DNA of 13,953 nt from an uncultured Bacteroidales bacterium. Lineage in GTDB: Bacteria > Bacteroidota > Bacteroidia > Bacteroidales > Bacteroidaceae. The notes under the pieces were generated by a model. That model made no database searches. It had not been told where the DNA came from and saw only the letters and a program-made list of their open reading frames with translations. The translations under genes and the position numbers were made by a program. The stretch covers positions 1-13,953 of the forward strand of contig CANBEE010000044.1 of assembly GCA_947367415.1 (NCBI GenBank). Direction: 5' to 3'. Of the stretch, positions 1 to 4,963 are shown in pieces; the first letter of the stretch is position 1; every line of letters begins with the position of its first letter.

Positions 1-74
1 CCTATCATTATCCTCGATTAGGATGACCGGCTGTCCCTGATTCTTATAAGTAGAAGAACCTCAGCGAATAAACA

Positions 75-105
75 AGGACAACCTCGGGACACCCGAGGCT
101 GTCCT
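75..105 (-). terminator. Rho-independent terminator of the membrane protein/XRE operon
   Basis: Arms 75-88 and 92-105 form a 14-bp stem with a 3-nt loop at 89-91. On the plus strand one pair is an A/C mismatch (81 with 99). On the minus strand the same position is a G-U wobble, so the stem is fully paired only in minus-strand RNA. Reading on in that direction, the stem is followed by a U-rich stretch (TGTTTATT). It lies about 24 bp beyond the stop codon of the XRE gene, where the terminator of that operon is expected. Confidence 0.8.
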
Positions 106-128
106 GTGATAGATGGCGCTTGTCGCAC

Positions 129-329
129 TTAATCCCCCTCTTCGAGCGTGAAGATTTCGTCGACGGCCTTGCCGAAGTAGCGGGCAATCTTCAGCGCCAG
201 CACGGTAGAGGGCACGTAGCGAGCTGCCTCAATGGAATTGATTGTCTGGCGGCTCACGCCTACTGCCACGGCAAGGTCCTGCTGCGTGATGTCCTTGATG
301 GCACGCTCCACACGGATAGTATTCTTCAT
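129..329 (-). CDS. Small XRE/Cro-family helix-turn-helix regulator
   Basis: The 66-residue protein is almost only an XRE-type HTH domain (HTH_3 family) of about 55 residues. It reads TQQDLAVAVGVSRQTINSIE (residues 15-34), then the usual third and fourth helices (LALKIARYFGKAVDEIF). Proteins of this size and pattern bind operator DNA as dimers and usually repress their own operon. The start is well supported: a strong Shine-Dalgarno-like AAGGAG lies just upstream, which is unusual for this phylum, and the ATG overlaps the TGA of the preceding membrane protein gene in an ATGA arrangement. This suggests translational coupling. Regulation of its own operon is inferred from this layout. The target and signal are unknown. 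Confidence 0.9.
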   Translation of the reverse strand: MKNTIRVERAIKDITQQDLAVAVGVSRQTINSIEAARYVPSTVLALKIARYFGKAVDEIFTLEEGD

Positions 330-778
330 CGCTGCTCCTTTCTCTCGCGATGCATGGCGAGGTTAAATTTCACGATGTACAGCATCAGGTAGAGGTACAT
401 TGCCAAGAACATAAAATACAGAAAATGTCCTTCAAACACAAAGAGGATACTTAGAGCGATAATGATTGATGTAGCCCAAGTGCTCCACACAAACGACTGC
501 ATACGGATGTGCGCTGTCATCTCATCTTCATCACGTTCGCGTGAAAGGGCGATGAAAACAAGCGAAAGAAGCAGTCCTAACATTGCAATTTCAATCATGA
601 TGCCTGTATTTGTCATACAGAACCAACCATCCCAACAGCACAAGGCCGGCATCGGAAGACTAATGGCCGTATCGTCCAACACCTCGCACAGGCAAAGCGC
701 ACTGAGCACCAAGAACGGCACCACCATCCAAAGCCCTGCTTTCTTAAAGCCTACGGGCAACAAATAACTCTTCTTCAT
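326..778 (-). CDS. Four-helix integral membrane protein paired with an XRE regulator
   Basis: The 150-residue protein has about four predicted membrane segments (roughly 15-32, 57-79, 98-116 and 117-138). A charged cytoplasmic-type stretch, RERDEDEMTAHIRMQSFVW (80-98), sits between segments two and three. I recall similar small proteins next to XRE genes in many Bacteroidota, usually annotated as hypothetical; the E/D-rich motif followed by R-x-x-S-x-x-W looks like the conserved core. I chose the ATG at 778 (MKKSYLLPV...) because it gives a short basic N-terminus before the first helix. In-frame starts at 787 (ATG) and 811 (TTG) are possible. The gene ends by a 4-bp overlap with the regulator gene and has a canonical promoter at 838-868. 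The biochemical function is unknown. Sensing or regulating through the paired repressor is a guess from context. Confidence 0.8.
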   Translation of the reverse strand: MKKSYLLPVGFKKAGLWMVVPFLVLSALCLCEVLDDTAISLPMPALCCWDGWFCMTNTGIMIEIAMLGLLLSLVFIALSRERDEDEMTAHIRMQSFVWSTWATSIIIALSILFVFEGHFLYFMFLAMYLYLMLYIVKFNLAMHRERKEQR

Positions 779-837
779 AGCATACATTTTTTGAGGTTGT
801 ACATTAAACAAAACTCTCTTACGTAAGATTCACGCTG

Positions 838-868
838 CAAAGGTAAGTATATTTTCCGTAATGACAAA
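838..868 (-). promoter_or_regulatory. Bacteroidota-type -33/-7 promoter for the membrane protein/XRE operon
   Basis: Read on the minus strand, TTTG (868-865), 19 bp, then TACCTTTG (845-838) match the Bacteroidota housekeeping sigma consensus TTTG-N19-TAnnTTTG. Transcription would start near 831, leaving a leader of about 50 nt before the preferred ATG at 778. Confidence 0.75.
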
Positions 869-987
869 TATATTTTACATTTTATCGCGCAAACTTTATA
901 TTTTTCTTTTCTGAATAAGTGGAATGGACAAGCAGAATACCTTCAATAGATGGAACGAAAAGTCCTGCGCCGCTTACCGAATTCTTC

Positions 988-1053
988 AAATATCCGCGGA
1001 TATTTACTTACGTATCCACGAATATTTCATTAAATATCCACGGTTATGCAAGT
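988..1053. repeat. Three near-palindromic repeats at exact 22-bp spacing
   Basis: Copy 1 contains an 18-bp perfect palindrome, aaatatccgcggatattt (988-1005). Copies 2 and 3 share its core: tatccacgaata at 1013 and tatccacggtta at 1035. The cores start at 991, 1013 and 1035, so the spacing is exactly 22 bp twice, close to two DNA helical turns. All three would sit on nearly the same face of the helix. The array ends about 18 bp before the -33 element of the HU-like gene. It could be an iterated operator, a DnaA-like cluster (core TATCCAC) or a member of a dispersed repeat family. The remainder of 812-1138 holds two promoters and no convincing gene. Confidence 0.8.
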
Positions 1054-1074
1054 TTTTCTGTGATGAAAACTTGC
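1048..1074. repeat. 9-bp perfect inverted repeat overlapping the HU-like gene's -33 element
   Basis: Arms gcaagtttt (1048-1056) and aaaacttgc (1066-1074) are exact reverse complements around a 9-nt centre. The right arm contains the TTGC that serves as the likely -33 element, so a protein bound here would block RNA polymerase. It may be an operator for the downstream gene; no binding protein is identified. Confidence 0.5.
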
Positions 1075-1101
1075 TTTTCGGGCAAATATTTCGTAACTTT
1101 A
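1071..1101 (+). promoter_or_regulatory. Probable promoter of the HU-like gene
   Basis: TTGC (1071-1074), 19 bp, then TAACTTTA (1094-1101) match the Bacteroidota pattern except for the last base of the -7 element. A start near 1108 would give a leader of about 30 nt before the ATG at 1139. Confidence 0.55.
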
Positions 1102-1138
1102 CGGAGTAAACAAAAAAAGAACTTAAACCTCCCATCTT

Positions 1139-1762
1139 ATGGCAAAATACATCAAACAAGAATTCAAGAGCATCAATGATGACAGTGAGAACAAGGCATA
1201 CTACCGCATGGAGACGTCGCGTCGGGTGACGATGGCCGAGTTTATCAAGGAAATCTCTACACCGGGCTACGGCATCAGCGAAGCTACGGCAAAGCAGGTG
1301 CTCAGTCAGGCAGCCACATCGCTAGCCCGCCTCATGGCACACGGTTGCGCCGTGACGATTGACGGCATTGGCACCTTCAAGGCCACGATAGGCGTGTGCG
1401 AAGACAAGGAGCAGGATGCGTTTGCAGAGAACGAGCCGCAGCGCAATGCGCAGAGCATCGAGGTGAACGGCGTGCACTACCGAGCCGACAAGGCACTGGT
1501 GAAGGCCGTGCGCAGCCAATGCACGCTCGAGCGTGGCCGGCAGAGCCGCATCAAGCGCTCGCCCTACACGCTGGAGGAGCGCATCAGTCGCGCCATTGCC
1601 TTCATCGAAGAGCACGGCTATATGCGCACTCGCGACTATGCCAATCTGAACGAGCTGTCCCTGTCGACCGCCACCGTGGAGCTGCGCAAGGTGCGCAAAG
1701 AAGAGGCATCGGGCATCCGCGCCATCGGGCGGGGAAGCAGCTTGATCTATGTAAAGCGATGA
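1139..1762 (+). CDS. HU-related histone-like DNA-binding protein with C-terminal winged-helix-like extension
   Basis: The 207-residue protein has two parts. Residues 1-130 resemble the Bacteroidota HU-related family: an N-terminal strand/helix segment, TMAEFIKEIS, then ISEATAKQVLSQAATSLARL and the turn VTIDGIGTFKATIG (72-85), equivalent to the conserved G-x-G-T-F of HU. Classical HU is about 90 residues, so residues 140-207 are an extension. That part reads like a small winged helix (YTLEERISRAIAFIEEHG, then a putative HTH at 163-187 and a basic wing ending GRGSSLIYVKR). The protein probably binds and shapes DNA in the nucleoid, and the extension may add sequence specificity. It follows a promoter carrying two types of repeats, which makes autoregulation plausible but unproven. 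It ends 14 bp from the convergent synthase gene, with no strong terminator between. Confidence 0.85.
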   Translation: MAKYIKQEFKSINDDSENKAYYRMETSRRVTMAEFIKEISTPGYGISEATAKQVLSQAATSLARLMAHGCAVTIDGIGTFKATIGVCEDKEQDAFAENEPQRNAQSIEVNGVHYRADKALVKAVRSQCTLERGRQSRIKRSPYTLEERISRAIAFIEEHGYMRTRDYANLNELSLSTATVELRKVRKEEASGIRAIGRGSSLIYVKR

Positions 1763-1776
1763 GTTGGGACAGACGC

Positions 1777-3297
1777 TCACTCAATGATATTGAGCATCTT
1801 GATGGTGGCCTTGATGGCTGCTTCCGTCTGGTCGGCATCGAGGCCGCGGGTCTTGAAGGTCTTGCCCTCGTGCTCCCACGTGATGATGGTCTGCACGAAT
1901 GCGTCGGTGCGGCCGCCAGGGGGGATAGAGACGGCGTAGTTTGTAAGCATAGGGAACTTGCGACCCAATGTTTCCTTATAAATCTTGCGGAGCGCACGCA
2001 CGAAGGCGTCGTACTGTCCGTCGCCACTGGCGTTCTGCTCGTACACCTGGTCGCCGATGCTCAGCTTGAGCGAAGCCATGGGCTTGAGGCCCTGCGAGAG
2101 GGTGACGTAGTAGCTCAGGAGCTTCACGCGGGCATCCTCCACGGAGTGTTTCAGTACATCAGAGATGATGTAGGGGAGGTCTTCCTGTGTGACTACCTCC
2201 TTCTTGTCGCCCAGCTCGATGATGCGCGCGGTGACCTTGCGCATGGCCTCATCGTCGAGTTCGAGGCCCAGGGCTTCGAGGTTCTTGCGTATGTTGGCCT
2301 TACCGCTGGTCTTGCCCAAGGCATACTCGCGCTTGCGGCCGAAGCGCTCGGGGAGCAGCTCGTTACAGTAAAGGTTGTTCTTGTTGTCGCCGTCGGCATG
2401 TACGCCTGCCACCTGAGTAAAGACGTTCTCGCCCACGATGGGCTTGTTGGCGGGAATGGTGATGCCCGAGTAGGACTCTACGAGGCGGCTCACGTCGTTG
2501 AGGCGCTCCTCGTTGATGGAGGTCTCGGCACCGAAGTGGTCGCGCAAGATAGCCTGTACGCTGGCCAAGGGGGCATTGCCCGCACGCTCGCCCAGTCCGT
2601 TGATCGTAGTATGGAGGCCCTTGGCACCAGCCAGCACGGCGGCATACACGTTGCTCACAGCAAGGTCGTAGTCGTTGTGGGCATGGAAGTCGAAGTGGGT
2701 GTCGGGGTAGCGCTCCACCATCACACCCATGAACTTCTGCACCTGCATGGGATTGAGAATGCCGAGGGTATCGGGGAGCATGAAGCGGCGTATGCCACAA
2801 TCCCGCAGACCGTCCATCAGTTGGAACACATAGTCGGGCGAGTTCTTCATGCCGTTGCTCCAGTCCTCGAGGTACACGTTCACCGCTACGCCCTGCTCGG
2901 TGGCATAGGCTACAGTGCGGCGTATGTCGGCGATATGCTCCTCGGGCGTGCGCTTGAGTTGCTCGGTGCAATGCTTGAGCGAACCCTTGGTGAGGAGGTT
3001 CATCACACGGGCGCCACAACGGCGTATCCAGTCAACCGAAGTAGTGCCGTCGACAAAGCCGAGAATCTCTACCTTGTCGATATTTCCAGCACGGGCAGCC
3101 CAGTCGCAGATGGCCTTGACCGACTCGGCCTCACCGTCCGACACGCGAGCTGAAGCCACCTCGATGCGGTTAACGCGGAGGTCGTCGAGCAAGCAGCGTG
3201 CAATGGAAAGTTTCTCGTGGGGTACGAACGATACACCGCTGGTCTGCTCACCATCGCGCAGCGTAGTGTCCATTATCTCAATCTGTCGGGTTGTCAT
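1777..3297 (-). CDS. Alpha-isopropylmalate/citramalate synthase family acyltransferase
   Basis: This 506-residue enzyme belongs to the DRE-TIM metallolyase superfamily, which condenses acetyl-CoA with a 2-oxo acid. The barrel (about 1-270) starts with MDTTLRDGEQ (9-18), the active-site D-R-E signature. It has the metal-binding HAHND (205-209) and GLGERAGNAPL (234-244). The linker region has AGVHADG (297-303) and GKTSGKANI (328-336). The C-terminal part (about 390-506) resembles the LeuA allosteric/dimer domain, with SGDGQYDAF (424-432) and TRGLDADQTEAAI near the end. Length fits LeuA or CimA. The substrate (2-oxoisovalerate for leucine, or pyruvate for isoleucine via citramalate) cannot be settled by eye. 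No leuBCD genes are adjacent. The gene has its own promoter and lies downstream of glutamate dehydrogenase, separated by a terminator. The ATG at 3297 directly precedes the conserved barrel start. Confidence 0.9.
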   Translation of the reverse strand: MTTRQIEIMDTTLRDGEQTSGVSFVPHEKLSIARCLLDDLRVNRIEVASARVSDGEAESVKAICDWAARAGNIDKVEILGFVDGTTSVDWIRRCGARVMNLLTKGSLKHCTEQLKRTPEEHIADIRRTVAYATEQGVAVNVYLEDWSNGMKNSPDYVFQLMDGLRDCGIRRFMLPDTLGILNPMQVQKFMGVMVERYPDTHFDFHAHNDYDLAVSNVYAAVLAGAKGLHTTINGLGERAGNAPLASVQAILRDHFGAETSINEERLNDVSRLVESYSGITIPANKPIVGENVFTQVAGVHADGDNKNNLYCNELLPERFGRKREYALGKTSGKANIRKNLEALGLELDDEAMRKVTARIIELGDKKEVVTQEDLPYIISDVLKHSVEDARVKLLSYYVTLSQGLKPMASLKLSIGDQVYEQNASGDGQYDAFVRALRKIYKETLGRKFPMLTNYAVSIPPGGRTDAFVQTIITWEHEGKTFKTRGLDADQTEAAIKATIKMLNIIE

Positions 3298-3331
3298 ATA
3301 TATAATCCTATCTTTTTACCTTAAAAGGCTG

Positions 3332-3362
3332 CAAAATTAATGATTATATCCCGTTTTGCCAA
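3332..3362 (-). promoter_or_regulatory. Probable promoter of the synthase gene
   Basis: On the minus strand TTGG (3362-3359), 19 bp and TAATTTTG (3339-3332) fit the Bacteroidota -33/-7 pattern, with a perfect -7 element. It predicts a start near 3325 and a leader of about 27 nt, which makes the synthase an independent transcription unit. Confidence 0.6.
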
Positions 3363-3397
3363 CGAATTGATGGTTTTTATACGTTGGGGCAAAACAA

Positions 3398-3430
3398 AGA
3401 GGACTTTGCCCATGCAAAGCAAAGTCCTCT
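3398..3430 (-). terminator. Rho-independent terminator after glutamate dehydrogenase
   Basis: Arms agaggactttgc (3398-3409) and gcaaagtcctct (3419-3430) form a perfect 12-bp stem with a 9-nt loop. On the minus strand the stem is followed by the U-rich stretch TTTGTTTTG. It lies 56 bp beyond the dehydrogenase stop codon and upstream of the synthase promoter, so it separates the two genes. Confidence 0.8.
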
Positions 3431-3485
3431 GTTCTTCAAAATTAAAATGTAAACGTTAGCGTAACGTCAATGCTAAATTCCGGTA

Positions 3486-4823
3486 TTAATAGATACCTTG
3501 CGCCAACATAGCATTGGCTACCTTCATGAAGCCGGAGATGTTGGCTCCCTTGACGTAGTTGATGTATCCGTCGGGTTGCTTGCCATACTTCACGCACTGT
3601 TCGTGGATGGAGTACATGATGTACTGCAACTTCTTGTCCACTTCGGCAGCGCTCCACGAGATATGGCAGGCATTCTGGCTCATTTCGAGTCCGCTGGTAG
3701 CCACACCACCTGCGTTCACGGCCTTACCGGGGGCGTAGAGCATCTTGTGCTCCAGGAAGAGTTCGATGGCCTCAGGGGTGCATCCCATGTTGGAGATTTC
3801 GCCCACGCAGATGACGCCGTTGTCAATGATGCGCTGTGCATCCTCACCGTTGAGCTCGTTCTGTGTAGCACAGCAGAGGCAGATGTCCACCTTCTGCTCC
3901 CAAGGACGGCGACCGGGGTAGAAGGTTGCCGAGGGGTATTTCTCTGCATAGGGCTCCACGATATCGTCGCCCGAATCACGCAATTCGAGCATGTATTCTA
4001 TCTTCTCGCCGCTGATGCCGTCGGGATCGTATACATAGCCGTCGGGACCGCTGATGGTCACCACCTTGGCACCCAACTCGGTAGCCTTGAGGGCAGCGCC
4101 CCATGCCACGTTACCGAAGCCGCTGATGGCAACGGTCTTGCCACTGATGTCGAGGCCGCGGGTAGCGAGCATCTGGTTCACGAAGTAGAGACCGCCATAG
4201 CCGGTAGCCTCGGGACGGATGAGCGAACCGCCGAAGTCGAGGCCCTTACCCGTCATCACACCCGTACACTCACGTGTGAGTTTCTTATACATACCCATGA
4301 GATAACCTACCTCACGACCGCCTACGCCAATATCGCCAGCAGGCACGTCGGTATCGGGACCGAGGTTATGCCACAGCTCCGTCATATAAGCCTGGCAGAA
4401 GCGCATGATCTCGTTCTGGCTCTTGCCACGGGGCGAGAAGTCCGAACCTCCCTTGCCGCCACCCATGGGGAGCGAGGTGAGGGCATTCTTGAAGGTCTGC
4501 TCGAAGCCGAGGAACTTCAGGATGCTCAGGTTCACTGATGCGTGGAAACGGAGACCTCCCTTGTAGGGGCCTATAGCGTTGTTGTATTGCACACGATAGC
4601 CGAGATTGGTCTGCACCTCACCCTTGTCGTCAACCCAAGTGACGCGGAAGGTAAGGATGCGGTCGGGCTCTACCATGCGCTCAATAATCTTAGCTTTTTC
4701 AAACTCGGGGTGCTGGTAATAAACCTCCTCAACAGAGTGCAGCACTTCGGTCACGGCCTGTATGTACTCGGGCTCGTTCGGGTGCTTGCGCTCAAGATCC
4801 TGAATGATTTCTTGAATCTTCAT
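3486..4823 (-). CDS. gdhA: Glutamate dehydrogenase, hexameric family, probably NADP-specific
   Basis: The 445-residue enzyme interconverts 2-oxoglutarate plus ammonia and glutamate in the cytoplasm. Length and motifs match the about 450-residue hexameric bacterial class. The substrate domain has YKGGLRFH (87-94) and LPMGGGKGGSDF (118-129), which contains the catalytic lysine (K124). PAGDIGVGGRE (161-171) carries the catalytic aspartate (D164). The Rossmann domain has the dinucleotide loop GFGNVAWGA (235-243). NADP preference is inferred from similarity to anabolic GDHs and not from a diagnostic residue. The ATG at 4823 begins the usual N-terminal helix (MKIQEIIQDLERKHP). It is transcribed divergently from the receiver/PEP-binding gene across a 140-bp gap and has its own terminator, so it is probably monocistronic. 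Confidence 0.95.
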   Translation of the reverse strand: MKIQEIIQDLERKHPNEPEYIQAVTEVLHSVEEVYYQHPEFEKAKIIERMVEPDRILTFRVTWVDDKGEVQTNLGYRVQYNNAIGPYKGGLRFHASVNLSILKFLGFEQTFKNALTSLPMGGGKGGSDFSPRGKSQNEIMRFCQAYMTELWHNLGPDTDVPAGDIGVGGREVGYLMGMYKKLTRECTGVMTGKGLDFGGSLIRPEATGYGGLYFVNQMLATRGLDISGKTVAISGFGNVAWGAALKATELGAKVVTISGPDGYVYDPDGISGEKIEYMLELRDSGDDIVEPYAEKYPSATFYPGRRPWEQKVDICLCCATQNELNGEDAQRIIDNGVICVGEISNMGCTPEAIELFLEHKMLYAPGKAVNAGGVATSGLEMSQNACHISWSAAEVDKKLQYIMYSIHEQCVKYGKQPDGYINYVKGANISGFMKVANAMLAQGIY

Positions 4824-4882
4824 AACACTGCGTTTTATTAGTTTTTACAATGTATAAACACGAATCGTTCGCATTTTGTATG

Positions 4883-4890
4883 CAAATATA
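4883..4890 (-). promoter_or_regulatory. Probable -7 element of the gdhA promoter
   Basis: Minus-strand TATATTTG is a perfect match to TAnnTTTG, about 60 bp upstream of the gdhA ATG. No good TTTG is found at the -33 distance; TTAG at 4915-4912 (21-bp spacing) is the nearest candidate. This divergent region must also hold the promoter for the plus-strand gene at 4964, for which I see only a weak TAACTTCG at 4913-4920. Confidence 0.45.
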
Positions 4891-4963
4891 AGGTGTTTTT
4901 GAAAAAAATCGCTAACTTCGGCACAAAATTTTAACATAGCATCTGTATTTATCAAAAGGCACT

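Noticed and set aside
1..74. A partial gene at the left edge (frame 1 reads PIIILD then stop)
   Set aside because: Six codons are far too little to identify a gene, and no other frame on either strand shows anything recognisable.
779..811. A TTG or upstream ATG start extending the membrane protein by 3 to 11 residues
   Set aside because: The ATG at 778 gives a normal basic N-terminus before the first helix; the extension is not hydrophobic and looks unconserved. The alternatives cannot be fully excluded.
988..1053. A chromosomal replication origin based on three DnaA-like cores
   Set aside because: Each core matches only 6-7 of 9 DnaA-box positions, there is no dnaA or dnaN gene nearby, and a skew change cannot be judged here. 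It is kept only as an alternative reading of the repeat.
924..1109. A 61-codon ATG-initiated frame before the HU-like gene
   Set aside because: It runs across the 22-bp repeats and the promoter, has no recognisable domain or clear ribosome binding site, and its amino acid pattern simply reflects the DNA repeats.
1780..1794. A 6-bp hairpin (ctcaat/attgag) at the end of the synthase gene as a terminator for the HU-like gene
   Set aside because: The stem is short and AT-rich, lies within coding sequence and is not followed by a T-run.
1396..3153. A 585-codon open frame on the plus strand antisense to the synthase gene
   Set aside because: It lies opposite a clearly conserved enzyme, shows no recognisable domain, and long antisense frames are expected from the GC-rich codon usage. 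The 346-codon frame at 3498-4538 opposite gdhA is rejected for the same reason.
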